A DNA stretch of 44,378 bases from Litorilinea aerophila. GTDB lineage: Bacteria; Chloroflexota; Anaerolineae; Caldilineales; Caldilineaceae. The stretch lies in NCBI GenBank assembly GCA_945897075.1, contig CAMDEX010000016.1:1-44378 (forward strand), read 5' to 3'. The notes below the pieces were generated by a model. That model was not told the origin of the DNA and searched no databases. It worked only from the letters and a program-made list of their open reading frames with translations. Position 1 is the stretch's first letter, and every line of letters begins with the position of its first letter. Made by a program: the position numbers and the translations under genes. Shown piece after piece: positions 1 through 13,800 of this stretch.

Positions 1-3000
1 CCGGGGCACCCACGACAGGCGTGACTGTGGGATCATCGTCGGCGGGCGTATCCGGGTCGTCAGTAGGTGTGTTGGGGAAGTTGTCACCGGTGACAATGGC
101 CTGGTTGGCGATCTGGGTGTCGCCCGCGGGCAGCGGGTTGGCGATGGTCACGCGGAAGGTGATGGTCGCACTCTGCCCACCGGGGATGGTGCCCAGGTTG
201 ACGTTGACGGAGGTGTCGCCCGCGGTGTTGCCCAGGACAATCGTGCCCTGGCTGCTCTGCACCGAGCCGACGACGAGTGCCACATTCGGGTCGAGTAGGT
301 CGTTGACAAAGACAGCCAGACCGGCCTGGTTGCCGTTGTTGGCGACGATAATCTGGTACTCAAGCGTATCGCCGGGGCTGGGTGTGCCGTTGCCGTCGGC
401 GTCCACGGTCAGACTATCGCGTTTGGTGGCATTGATAATAGGTGTAGCCGTCAGTGGGGTGACGGTCAGGTCATCGGGCTGGGCTGTGTCGGGGTCGTCG
501 GTGGGCAGAATGGGCAGTTGGTTGCTGCTGAGAGTGCCCTGGTTGGCGAGTTGGGTGACACCTGCGGGCAGCGGGTTGTTGACCGTCACCCGGAAGGTAA
601 TCACGACCTGACCGCCGCCAGGGATGGTGCCGATGTTGACGGCGACGTCTGTGTCACCTGCACTGTTGCCAGTTGTGACCGTTCCGGCGCTGGTCTGCAC
701 CGAGCCGACCAGCAACGCGGTGTTGGCGTCGGGCGTGTCGTTGAAGACAACGCCTGTGGCTGCACCGTTGCCGCTGTTCTGAATCGTTATCTGGTAGAGG
801 ATTGTATCGCCCGGGCTGGCGATGCCGTTCCCATCCGCATCCACGAGTAGAGTGTCACGCTTGATCGCCGTGAGAACCGGCGCTGCCACGACAGGTGTTG
901 CCGTTGGGTCGTCGTTTGCCGTCGTATCCGGGTCGTCGGTAGGCAGGTCGGGCAATTGGTCGCTGGCAACTGTGCCCTGATTCAACACCCGGGCCACCCC
1001 AGCCGGTAGCGGATTGTTAATCGTCACCTGGAAGGTGATGACTACCTGGCCGCCGCCGGGGATTGTGCCGATGTTGACGGCGACATTTGTGTCACCCGCT
1101 GTGTTGCCGGTCGTGACCGTTCCGGCGCTGGTCTGCACAGAACCGACGACCAGCGCGGTATTGGCGTCGGGGATGTCGTTGAAGACGACGGCGGTGGCTG
1201 CGCTGTTGCCGCTGTTCTGGATCGTTACCTGGTATTCGATTGTGTCGCCGGGGCTGGGTGTGCCATTGCCGTCGACATCCACAACCAGACTGTCCCGTTT
1301 GCTGGCGGCCAACACGGGGGCGGCTACCACTGGTGTGATCGTCGGGTCGTTATTGGCCGGGGTGTCCGGGTCGTCGGTGGGGACGGTCGGGAAGTTGCTG
1401 CCGCTGACTGTGGCCTGGTTGCCAACCTGTGTCACGCCCGCGGGCAACGGATCGTTGATCGTCACCCGGAAGCTGATGATCTCTGTGCCGCCGCCGCCGG
1501 GGATCAGGCCCACATTGACCTGCACGCCTGTATCGCCCGCATTGTTGCCGCGCACGATCGTGCCCAGCGTTGTCTGCACAGAGCCGACGACGAGGGCCAC
1601 ATTGGGGTCCAGCACATTGTCAACGAATGTGGCGCGCCCGGCCTGGTTGCCGCTGTTGATGATTGTGACCCGGTATTCGAGGGTGTCGCCGGGGCTGGGT
1701 GTGCCGTTGCCGTCGGCGTCCACGGCCAAACTGTCCTGCTTGGTGGCGCTGATCAGGGGCTGGGCAGTGAGGGGTGTGACGGTCGGATCGCCGCCCGCCG
1801 CGCTGTCCGGGTCATCGGTCTGGACAGTGGGCAGTTCGTTGCTGCCCAGCGTGCCCTGGTTGGCAAGCTGGACGACACCGGCGGGCAGCGGGTTGTTGAC
1901 TATCACCCGGAAGGTGATGGTGACGCTGACGCCACCGGGGAGCGTGCCGATGTTGACCGCCACACTGCTGTCGCCCGCGCTGTTGCCGCTGCTGATAGCG
2001 CCGGCTGTCGTGGTCACCGAGCCGACGACCAGCGCGCTGTTGCTGTCTGGCGTGTCATTGAAGACGACGCCCGTAGCCGCACTGTTGCCGCTGTTCTGGA
2101 TGGTTATCTGGTATTCGAGGGTGTCACCGGGGCTGGGCGTGCCATTGCCGTCGGCGTCCACAGCCAGACTGTCGCGCTTGGACGCGGCCAACCGCGGCGC
2201 GGCCGTCAGCGGCGTCACCGTCGGGTCTTCATTGGCCGGGGTGTCGGGGTCATCGGTGATGACTGTGGGCAGCTCGACGCTGGAGAGTGTGCCCTGGTTG
2301 GCGACCTGTGTCACGCCTGCGGGCAGCGGGTTGTTGACCGTCACCCGGAAGCTGATGGTGACGTTGGCCCCGCCGTTGAGGGTGCCGATGTTGACGCCGA
2401 CAGTTGTGTTGCCTGGGTCGTTGCCCGCGGTGATCGTCCCGGCGCTGCTCTGCACCGAACCAACTACCAGGGCTGTATTGGCGTCTGGGGTGTCGGCAAA
2501 GAGGACGTTCGTCACGGCCTGGTTGCCACTATTGGAGACAACAACCGTATACTCGATCGTATCGCCGGGGCTGGCAAAGCCATTACCATCGGCGTCAGTG
2601 AAGAGCCGGTCGCGTTTGGTGGCGGCATAGGCCAGCGTCGTGGCGATGGGTGAGATGGTGGGCTGGTTGCCCGGTGTTGTAGAGTCGCCATCGGTGGGCT
2701 GGCTGGCATCGTTATTGCCGTCACCGTCGGAGTCGAAGAAGACGGTGCCCTGGTTGGCGATCTGGGTGACGCCGGCGGGCAGGGGTGTCGTAATCTGCAC
2801 CTGGAAGGTCAGCGTGACCTGGGAGAAGGCAGCCACATCCACGCCCGTCACCCGGATGGTGGGCGATTGGCTGACAATCGTGGCACCCGCGGGCACAGTC
2901 AGGGAATTGGTGATGTAGTCGGTGTGCGACGGAATGCTGTCGATGAACTCCAGCCCCGGCGCATTGAAACCGCTGGTGTTCTGCAGAACGATTGTGTAGA

Positions 3001-4850
3001 GGAGGATATCACCGGGTTCGAGGGTGCCGCCGTTGAGATCCGTGGCTGTCTTGCGCGCCACCCCTTCGGGGGAGCCGCCCACCGGTACGGTTGTCGGCTG
3101 CTCACCGGGGGTGGTGGTGTCGGCGTCGGTCGGTTCGGTGGCATCGGGGATGCCGTCGCCGTCGGTGTCGAAACGCAGTGCGCCCTGGTTGGAAATGATC
3201 ACGCCGGTGACGATACCGACATTCACTGTCACGTCAAACGTGACAATGACGGTTGTCCCGGCTGGCACATCGCCGTTCCACTCGACCCGGTTGCTGCCGG
3301 CGTTGAAGCTGGCCGTGCCCCGGTCTGCCGTGGCGCTGCCACCGACGTAAGTGGTATGGGCGGGGATGGAATCGAGCAGGAAGACCGCGCCCAGGCTGTC
3401 CTGGTTGCCTGTGTTGGGGATGCGCACGGTGTAGCGTAGGGTATCCCCGGGCGTGACCACACCGTTGCCGTCGGCGTCGCTGGTCAAGGCGACGGTTTTG
3501 GTTGTCTCGCCGAAGTTAGGCCCGGCGCTGACTGGGATGACGGTGGGCTGGTTGCCCGGGTTGACAGTATCGCCGTCGGTGGGCTGGCTGCTGTCGTTGA
3601 TGCCGTCGCCGTCGCTGTCGAAGAAGACGGTGCCCTGGTTGCTGATCTGGTTCACACCCGCGGGCAGGGGATTGACCACCTGGACGCGGAAGGTGAGGAG
3701 TACCTGGGTATGCGCGGGTACATCAATGCCGGTGATGCGCAGGATGGGTGTCGTGGAGACGACGGTGCTGGCAGCCGGCGCCGAAACGCTGCCGGCAAGA
3801 TAGATGGTGTGGGCCGGGATGGGGTCTTCGAAGACCAGCCCCGGCGCATTGAAGCCGCTGGTGTTGCGCAGGACGATTGTGTAGAGCAGAATGTCGCCGG
3901 GTTCCAGATTGCCGCCGTTGACATCGCTGACAGATTTGATCGCCACACCTTCGGGCGAACCGCCGATGGGATTGACTGTGGGCTGGTCGCCCGGCTGGGT
4001 GGTGTCGCCGTCGGTGGGGCGCGTGCTGTCGTTATTACCGTCGCCGTCGCTGTCATAGGCGATCTCGCCCTGGTTGGAGAGGCGCGTGCCTGTGACCAGA
4101 CCCAGATTGACGGTCACATCGAAGGAGATGAGTACCACATCGCCGGGGTTGACAGCGCCCACGGCGACGGCCACCGTCGTGTCGCCGACTGTGTTACCGG
4201 TGTTGACAATGCCCCGGTTGCTCTGCACCGAGCCAACGACCAGTGTGGTGTTGGCGTCCGGCGTGTCGCTGAAGATGACGTTGGCGGTGGTGGCATTGCC
4301 CAGGTTGACCATGCGCATCTCATAGCGCAGGGTATCGCCAGGGGAGACGACGCCGTTGCCGTCGGCATCGCGCACCAGCACAGCCGCTTTTGTGATCTGG
4401 GGTGCGGCCCCCGCAGTGACGGGCGTGACGGTCGGGTCGCCGCCTGTGGCAGTGTCCGGATCGTCGGTGGGAAGGGTGGGCAATTGGGCGCTGGAAACCA
4501 GGCCCTGGTTGGCGACCTGTGTCACGCCTGCGGGCAGCGGGTTGTTGATCGTCACCCGGAAGGTAATGGTCGCAGCGCTCTTACCCGGCAGCGTGCCAAC
4601 GGAGACGCGCACGCTGGAGTGGCCCGTACCGTTGCCGGTGTTGACCGTGCCCAGGGTCGTCTGCACGGAACCGACGACAAGCGTCGTGTTTACCCCCGGT
4701 GTGTCGGTGAAGACAATCGACGCAAGGGGTCCATTCCCGGTATTGCTGATGACAACTGTGTACTCCAACACATCCCCAGGCGAGGCGATTCCGTCGCTGT
4801 TGAGATCGGTGAAGAGCAGATCGCGTTTCGTTGTTGCCAGCACGGGCAGA
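1..4850 (-). repeat. C-proximal DUF11-like array, period about 440 bp
   Basis: Eleven similar coding units recur here. They are marked by an acidic linker reading TDDPDT or TDGDST on the minus strand near plus positions 55, 495, 935, 1375, 1815, 2255, 2690, 3120, 3570, 4005 and 4455. Each unit carries a TPAGSG-like segment, a central TVQTSAG-like strand and a closing ATKRD motif with DADGNG-type acidic loops. Spacing is about 440 bp, or 147 residues. The array continues off the left edge. Confidence 0.8.
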
Positions 4851-7800
4851 CCCACATAACCAAAGTCCAGGTTCAGGTTGTCCTGGCCCGAAGGTTGGGT
4901 GACTGTCGTTGACGAGTTGTTGTTTCCATCCAGATCGTGGGTGTTTGTGAAGTCAGCGGGCAGCGTCGTCTGATCTACCCGTACCTCGTAGGTACCTGGC
5001 GGCAAATCTGGGAACAGATAGTTGCCGTTGGGGTCGGTCACCGTTGTGGTGATGAGATTACCGTTGCCGTCATAGAGATTGACGGTGATACCGCCCAGAC
5101 CCGGCTCGCCCACATCTTGCACCCCATCGGCGTCGTAGTCAATCCAGAGAGTGTCACCAATCTTCAGCGGCACGTAGAGGCCGGCGTCAATGGTGGGGTT
5201 GTCGGCAGTGCCGATAGGCACGACAACCACACCGGTGGTCGGGTTGGCGTCGCTGTCAGTGGCATCCGCGCCGCTGTCCTGGAGGGTGAAGTCGTAGCCA
5301 GGGGGCAGGCTGAAGGTGACGGTGTAGGTCTGGTTGGGTAGCAGATTGGTAAATGTGTAAAGACCCGACGCGTTGGTCGTTGTGGTGATGACAACGCCGT
5401 TCGGGTAGGTCAGGGTGACAGTCACGCCGGCCACAGGTAGCTCGACTGTCGGGCTGCCCTGCTGGCCATCACCGTTCGTATCCAGCCAGACATAATCGCC
5501 CAGATTGACGCCGGTGAAGCCGAAGTCAACCGAGAGATTGCCATTGCTGCCGTCGCCGTCCACACCGCTGCTCGGCTCGCCGCCCACCGTCAGGGTGACG
5601 ACGCCGCTGCTGTGAATATTGGCCGCGCTGGATGCGATGTTGCTGTCCAGATTGCTGTTGGAGTTGGGGTCGGCCACCTGGACGGGTGTCGGGCTGTAGC
5701 CAGCGGGCATCGTCACCTGGACCACATAACCGCCGGGGGGTAAGAAAGTAAAGTTGTAGAGACCGTCTGGCCCGGTGGTCTGGCTGGTGACGGGGTTGCC
5801 GTCCAGGTCGAGCGCGGGCGTTACTCCATCCGCCAGGAAGAGCGCGACGGTCGCACCGGCAATGCCCGGCTCGCCCACATCCTGCTGGCCGTCGGCATTG
5901 CTGTCATACCAGATAAAGTCGCCCAGATTGACGCCGACAAAGCCGAAGTCAACCGAGAGATTGCCGTTTGTGCCATCGCTGTCCACGCCGCTGACCGGTT
6001 CGCCGCCGACAGTCAGGGTGACGACGCCGCTGCTGTGGATGTTGACCGCGCTGGACGCGATGTTGCTGTCCAGATTGCTGTTGGAGTTGGGGTCGGCCAC
6101 CTGGACGGGTGTCGGTGTGTAGCCAGCAGGCATCGTCACCTGGACGATATAGCCGCCGGGGGGTAAGAAAGTAAAGTTGTAGAGACCGTCTGGCCCGGTG
6201 GTCTGGCTGGTGACGGGGTTGCCGTCCAGGTCGAGCGCGGGCGTTACTCCATCCGCCAGGAAAAGGGTGACGACCGCGCCCGCGATGCCCGGCTCACCCG
6301 GGTCCTGTTGGCCGTTGGCGTTGCTGTCGAACCAGACGAAGTTGCCCAGATTCATGGACTGCACCAGACCGGCGTCGATGCTCGGGTTGTCGTTCAGCCC
6401 CAGGTTGACGACAACCACACCGGAGGCCGGGTCGGCGTCGCTGTCGCTGCCATCGGCCCCGCTGTTCTGGTCGGTAAAGCCATAGCCAAGGGGCGGCGTG
6501 AAGGTGACTGTATAGGTCTGGTTGGGCAGCAGGTCGGTGAAGGTGTAGATGCCGCTGGCGTCGGTGGTCGTCGTCAGGACCGTGCCGTTGGGCAAAGTCA
6601 ATGTGACCGTCACGCCTTCTATGGGCAGTTCCACCGCCGGATTGCCCTGCTGGCCGTTGCCGTCCGTGTCCAGCCAGACGTAATCGCCCAGGTTGACCAA
6701 CTCGACCAGACCGGCGTCAATCGTCAGATCATCGGTCGTGCCCAGATCGACAACCACCACACCGGTGACCGGGTCGGCGTCACTGTCCGTGCCGTCTACG
6801 CCACTGTTCTGAGTGGTGATGGCATAGCCGGGGGGCGTGGTGAAGGTGACGGTGTAGGTCTGGTTGGGTATCAGATTGGTAAAACTGTAGAGTCCGCTGG
6901 CGTCGGTTGTCGTCGTCAGAACTGTGCCATTGGGATAGGTGAGTGTGACAGTGACGCCATCCGCCACGGGTTCCAGCGCGGGAGTCCCCTGCTGGCCGTC
7001 GTAGTTGGTATCGAACCAGACATAATCGCCCAGATTGACGCCGACAAAGCCGAAGTCAACCGAGAGATTGCCGTTGCTGCCGTCGCTGTCCACGCCAGCA
7101 ACCGGCTCACCGCCGACGGTCAGGATGACGACGCCGCTGCTGTGGATGTTGACCGCGCTGGACGCGATGTTGCTGTCCAGATTGCTGTTGGAGTTGGGGT
7201 CGGCCACCTGGACGGGTGTCGGGCTGTAGCCAGCAGGCATCGTCACCTGGACCACATAGCCGCCGGGGGGCAGGTTGGTGAAGTTGTAGAGACCGTCTGG
7301 CCCGGTGGTCTGGCTGGTGACGGGGTTGCCGTCCAGGTCCAGAGCAGGCGTCACCCCGTCAGCCAGGAAGAGCGCGACCACCGCACCGGCAATGCCCGGC
7401 TCGCCCACATCCTGCTGGCCGTCGGCGTCCGCGTCATACCAGACGTAATTGCCCAGATTCATGGGCTGCACCAGACCGGCGTCGATGCTCGGGTTGTCAG
7501 TTGTGCCGATGGGCACGACGACCACACCGGTGGTCGGGTTGGCGTCGCTGTCAGTGGCATCCGCGCCGCTGTCCTGGAGGGTGAAGTCGTAGCCAGGGGG
7601 CAGGCTGAAGGTGACGGTGTAGGTCTGGTTGGGCAGCAGATTGGTGAAGGTGTAGCCACCGCTGGCGTCGGTGGTCGTCGTAATGACAGCCCCGTTGGGA
7701 TAGGTCAGGGTCACAGTCACACCGGCCACCGGTGCTTCGACCGCGGGGTTGCCCTGCTGACCGTCGCCGTCCGTGTCGAGCCAGACGTAATTGCCCAGAT

Positions 7801-10800
7801 TGACGCCGACAAAGCCGAAGTCCACCGAGAGATTGCCGTTTGTGCCGTCGCTGTCCACACCGCTGACCGGTTCGCCGCCGACGGTCAGGGTGACGACGCC
7901 GCTGCTGTGGATGTTGGCCGCGCTGGACGCGATGTTGCTGTCCAGATTGCTGTTGGAGTTGGGGTTCGCCACCTGGACGGGTGTCGGGCTGTAGCCCGCG
8001 GGCATCGTCACCTGGACGACATAGCCGCCGGGGGGCAGGTTGGTGAAGTTGTAGAGACCGTCCGCTCCGGTGGTCTGGCTGGTGACGGGGTTGCCGTCCA
8101 GGTCGAGTGCGGGCGTCACCCCATCCGCCAGGAAGAGCGCGACGGTCGCACCGGAAATGCCCGGCTCGCCCACGTCCTGCTGGCCGTCGGCGTCGGCGTC
8201 ATACCAGACGAAGTTGCCCAGAACCATGGGCTGCACCAGACCGGCGTCGATGGTCGGGTTGTCGTTCAGCCCCAGATTGACGACAACTACACCGGTTGTC
8301 GGGTTGGCGTCGCTGTCAGTGGCATCCGCGCCGCTGTCTGGAACGGTGAAGTCGTAGCCAGGGGGCAGGCTGAAGGTGACGGTGTAGGTCTGGTTGGGCA
8401 GCAGATTGGTGAAGGTATAGCCACCGCTGGCATCGGTGGTCGTCGTGATGACAGCGCCGTTCGGATAGGTCAGCGTCACAGTGACGCCAGCCACCCCCGG
8501 CTCGACCGCAGGCGTGCCCTGCTGGCCATCACCGTCGGTGTCAAGCCAGACGTAATCGCCCAGATTGACGCCGACAAAGCCGAAGTCAACCGAGAGGTTG
8601 CCGTTGCTGCCGTCGCTGTCCACACCTGCGCTGGGTTCGCCGCCGACAGTCAGGGTGACGACGCCGCTGCTGTGGATGCTGGCGGCGCTGGACGCGATAT
8701 TGCTGTCCAGATTGCTGTTGGAGTTGGGGTCGGCCACCTGGACGGGTGTCGGGCTGTAGCCCGCAGGCATCGTCACCTGGACGACATAGCCGCCGGGAGG
8801 CAGGTTGGTGAAGTTGTAGAGACCATCTAGCCCGGTGGTCTGGCTGGTGACGGGGGTGCCGTTGAGGTCGAGTGCGGGTGTCACCCCGTCGGCCAGGAAG
8901 AGCGCGACGGTCGCACCGGCAATGCCCGGCTCGCCCACATCCTGCTGGCCGTCGGCGTCCGCGTCATACCAGACGTAATTGCCCAGATTCATGGGCTGCA
9001 CCAGACCGGCGTCAATCGTCGGGTTGTCGGTAGTGCCGATAGCGACGACGACGACACCGGTGACAGGGTTGGCGTCGCTGTCGCTGCCATCAGCGCCGCT
9101 GTCCTGGACGGTGAAGTCGTAGCCAGGGGGCAGGCTGAAGGTGACGGTGTAGGTCTGGTTGGGCAGCAGATTGGTGAAGGTATAGCCACCGCTGGCGTCG
9201 GTGGTCGTCGTGATGACAGCGCCATTCGGATAGGTCAGCGTCACCGTCACACCGGCCACAGGCAACTCAACAGCCGGGTTGCCCTGCTGCCCGTCGCCGT
9301 TGGTGTCGAGCCAGACGTAATCGCCCAGGTTGACGCCGACAAAGCCGAAGTCAACGCTTAGATTGCCGTTTGTGCCGTCGCCATCCACAGCGCTGGTCGG
9401 CTCGCCGCCCACAGTCAGGGTGACGACGCCGCTGCTGTGGATGCTGGCTGCGCTGGACGCGATGTTGCTGTCCAGGTTGCTGTTGCTATTGGGGTTGGCC
9501 ACCTGCACAGGTGTCGGGCTGTAGCCAGCGGGCATCGTCACCTGGACGACATAGCCGCCGGGGGGCAGGTTGGTGAAGTTGTAGAGACCGTCTGCGCCGG
9601 TTGTCTGGCTGGTGACGGGGTTGCCGTCGAGGTCGAGTGCGGGCGTCACCCCATCGGCCAGGAAGAGTGCGACGGTCGCACCGGCAATGCCCGGCTCGCC
9701 CACATCCTGCTGGCCGTCGGCGTCGGCGTCATACCAGACGTAATTGCCCAGATTCATGGGCTGCACCAGACCGGCGTCAATCGTCGGGTTGTCGGTAGTG
9801 CCGATAGGAACGACCACCACCCCAGTAGTCGGGTTGGCGTCGCTGTCGCTGGCATCAGCGCCGCTGTCCTGGACGGTAAAGTCGTAGCCAGGGGGCAGGC
9901 TGAAGGTGACGGTGTAGGTCTGGTTGGGTATCAGATTGGTGAAGGTATAGCCACCGCTGGCATCGGTGGTCGTGGTGATGATGTCACCGTTCGGATAGGT
10001 CAGCGTCACCGTAACACCGGCCACAGGCAACTCAACAGCCGGGTTGCCCTGCTGCCCGTCGCCGTCGGTGTCGAGCCAGACGTAATCGCCCAGATTGACG
10101 CCGACAAAGCCGAAGTCAACCGAGAGGTTGCCGTTGCTGCCGTCGCTGTCCACACCGCTGGTCGGCTCGCCGCCGACAGTCAGGGTGACGACGCCGCTGC
10201 TGTGGATGCTGGCTGCGCTGGACGCGATGTTGCTGTCCAGATTGCTGTTGGAGTTGGGGTCGGCCACCTGGACGGGTGTCGGGCTGTAGCCAGCGGGCAT
10301 CGTCACCTGGACGACATAGCCGCCGGGGGGCAGGTTGGTGAAGTTGTAGAGACCGTCCGCACCGGTCGTCTGGCTGGTGACGGGGTTGCCGTCCAGGTCG
10401 AGTGCGGGCGTTACCCCATCGGCCAGGAAGAGCGCGACAACTGCACCGGCAATGCCCGGCTCGCCCACATCCTGCTGGCCGTCGGCGTCGGCGTCATACC
10501 AGACGAAGTTGCCCAGATTCATGGGCTGCACCAGACCGGCATCAATCGTCGGGTTGTGTTCGCCCAGTCCGAGCGTAATCGGCGCGCTCAGACCTGTGAT
10601 CGGATTGGCATTGCTATCGGTAGCCGGGTTGCCCTGCGTGGGCTGGGTGATGGCATAGCCGACGGGTGGCACAAATTCGACGGTGTAGCTGCCCGGCCCT
10701 AGACCCGTAAAGGTATAGAAACCGTTGTTGTCCGTGGTCGTCGTGGCGATCAGAAGATTGTTGCCGTCGTAGAGATTGACAACGACACCGGCCACAGGCG

Positions 10801-13800
10801 TTTCCACCAGCGGGTTGCCCTGCTGTCCGTCACCGTTGACATCCAACCAGACGTAATCGCCCAGGCTGCTCAGAATCGTGGGGGCTGTGCTGACAGCCGT
10901 GTTGTTGGCGGGCGTCGGGTCGGGTCCCTGCGTGCCATCATCGCCGGTTGTCGCTGTATTGGTGATCTGTGTGGTGCTGGTGAGCAGGGGCAGATCGAGG
11001 GTGACTGCGAAGCGCACAAGGCGGCTTTCGCCCACCGCCAGCGTGCCCACGGCAAAGGTACAGAGTGTGCCCGCGACTGCATTGTCCGCGCAACTCCAGC
11101 CCGCAGTACTGGCCGCCAGATCAAAGGTTGTACTGACTGGAACCGTATCGGTCAACACAACGCCGGTGGCTGTACGGTTGCCCACGCTCGTCACGGTCAG
11201 GCTGTAGACGACTGTCTGGCCCGCTGTCAGGCTTGTGACACTGTTTGTTTTCGTCAGTGTCAGGTCTGGCGCGCTGATGGTGAGCGGCGCACTGGCGCTG
11301 ACATCTGGCTCGTCCCGTTCGCCCGCATCCGTGCCAGGCAGGGTGGTGGCCTGGGTGACGGTTGCCACATTGGTCAACACTTCATCTTTGATGACCCCGT
11401 TGGTCAAGCGGGCCGTAAAGATGAAGGTGCGGCTTTCACCCACAGGGATGCTGCCACCAGTGTAGCGCACAATTGTATTGGGCGCGGCCGCAACTGTGCT
11501 GAAGCTGAAGCCGGCTGGGGTGGTGAGTTCTGCCAAAGCCGTAAATTTGGCGTCGGGCAGCGGATCATCCACCACCACTTCGAATGCCTCCGAGGTGCCG
11601 GTGTTGCTTACTACCAGTGTAATTGTCACTGTATCGCCGGCCGCGGCCAGGGTGGGCGTCAGACTCTTGGCAATCGCCATGCGCGGCTCAACGACGGTCG
11701 TCGTCACTGTCCCCGACGGCTGGATGGGGTTGCTGCCCACTTGCGCCGTCGCGCTGTTGATCAGGCTGTTTTGACCCGGCGGATTTAGCCCCACATTGGC
11801 GGCGATATTCAAGACGCGTGCCTGGAGACGCACAACAAAGCTGTTGTTCGTCGTCACATTGTCGCCAGTCACAACAATCGGGCCGAAGGTGAGGGTCACA
11901 TCGTCCCCGCTGCCACCGGTGGAGGCGGGCGTCGGGGCCGGCACAGTGCCGTCGAAGCCGGTCGTATCCACGCTGACCGAGCCGGGGACGAAGGCCAGAC
12001 CTGTGGGCAGATTGTCCACCACTGCCAGACCGGTCGTCGTGCCTTCGGGCAGGCTGATGGTCAGGGCATAGGTAATGATTTCGCCGATAGTGACGCTCGT
12101 GCCCGCTGTATGGGTTGCCGAAGTGCTGTCCAGGGCTTTGGCGATGCTGTAGCCCGGCGTTGCCAGGCTGACATTGGATGTCGCGTTGTGGTCGTTGGCC
12201 GCGCCGCCGGGATCGGCTGTGTTGCCGGTGCGCTCAGTGGAGAGTCCATTCTCAGCGGATTGGGGCGCGGTCACGTCGCCGGGCAGACTGCTCCAGCGCA
12301 GGAAGGCGGTGTTGGTCAGGGTGCTCAGGGGCGGCGTACTCTGGTTTAGGGTGGCCCGGAAGCTGACTGTGCTGCCCGTGCCCAATGCCAGGGAATTCCA
12401 GGCAAAGGTGACGATCCCGCCGCTCTCGGCCGCGCTGGTGGTGGCCGTGCCGCTCACATTCTGGGTCGAACCAGAGACGAATGTCATCCCCGCGGGCACG
12501 GCGTCGGTGATGACGACGGTCATCGCGTCGCTGTTGCTGGCGGCTGTGTGGGTGATGGCGAGGGTGAAGGTGAAGACATCCCCGGCGTCGCCGCTGGCAG
12601 GCAGGACACTCTTGACCACCACCAGCGCTGGCTCCACAATCGTGACGTCGGGCGTTGTATCGTTCAACGCACCCGCGCTCCAGGTGAAGTCAGCCCGGTT
12701 GTTAAGTGCGACGCCCCGGTTGTTGGCGAGGGTGTTCAGCACAACCGCCCGGTAGGTAAGCGTGACTACTTCTGTCGTAGCGCTGTTGCTGTCGGCATTG
12801 GTGATCGAGCCAAAGTTGACCACCATCCGCCCGCCGCTGTTGCTGAAGACGGCCGTACCCGCGCCGCTCCATGTGACCCCAGCCGAAGCCGTCACGCTGT
12901 CCAGGGCCACAAAGGCCAGCCCAGTGTCCAGCACATCCGTCACCACCGCGCTGGGGATCGTCCCCTGGGGCACGCTGATGACGACGGTGTAGGTGATCTG
13001 CTCGCCAATGGCGACATTCAACCCGCTGGTGTGGGGCTGATTGGTGGTGGCGAGGGACTTGTCGAAGGCCAGCGTTGGGAAGCTCAGGCTGTCGTTGTCC
13101 TGCGCCCGGTGATCGTTGGACGCACCGCCAGGATTGTTGGTGTCGCCGGTGCGCTCCGTAGAGCCGGTGTTGAAGGGTGATTGTGCTGCGGTCACATCGC
13201 CGGGCAGACTGCTCCAGCGCAAGAAGGCATCGTTGACAATCGTCGTATTGGGTACAACTGTCTGAGCGACTGTCGCCAGGAAGCGCACGGTGCTGGTCTG
13301 GCCCAGAGGCAGGCTGTCCCAGGCAAAGGTGATTGTACCGCCGCTTTCCGTCCCGCTGCTGAAGGGCGCACCGCTCACCGTGGCGATGCCTCCGGCAAAG
13401 GTCAACCCGGCGGGCAGGGCGTCTGTGATCACAACTGTCATGGCGTCGGCGTTGCTGGCCGCGGTGTGCGCGATCTCCAGCGTAACACTCACCGTCTGGT
13501 TGGCCTGGGTGATGACGGGGGAGAGGGTTTTGGTGATGGCCAGCGCCGGTTCCACGACGGTCACATTGGGCGCGCTGCTGGTGGAAGTGCCGTCGCGCCA
13601 GCCAAAGGAGGCGCTGTTGTTCCAGGTAGTGCCCCGGTTGGTGGCGCTGGTGTTGAGCAGGACAACCCGGTAGGAGAGCAGAATCGTCTCGACTGTCGCC
13701 GCGTTGACGTCTGTATTGGAGACAGTGCCGAAATTGAAGACCACCTGTCCACCGCTGTTGGTGACCGCCGGCGTCGAACAGGCAGCGGCAAAGCCACCGC

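Noticed and set aside
6308-8830. 840-residue frame on the plus strand
   Set aside because: It is antisense to the SdrD_B array, has the same 255-residue periodicity, and its His/Gly/Val/Asp-rich sequence is an artefact of GC-rich codons in the real gene.
5508-10870. Regular repeats that could suggest a CRISPR array
   Set aside because: The period is 765 bp, the repeats are coding and in frame, and there are no short identical repeats with unique spacers.
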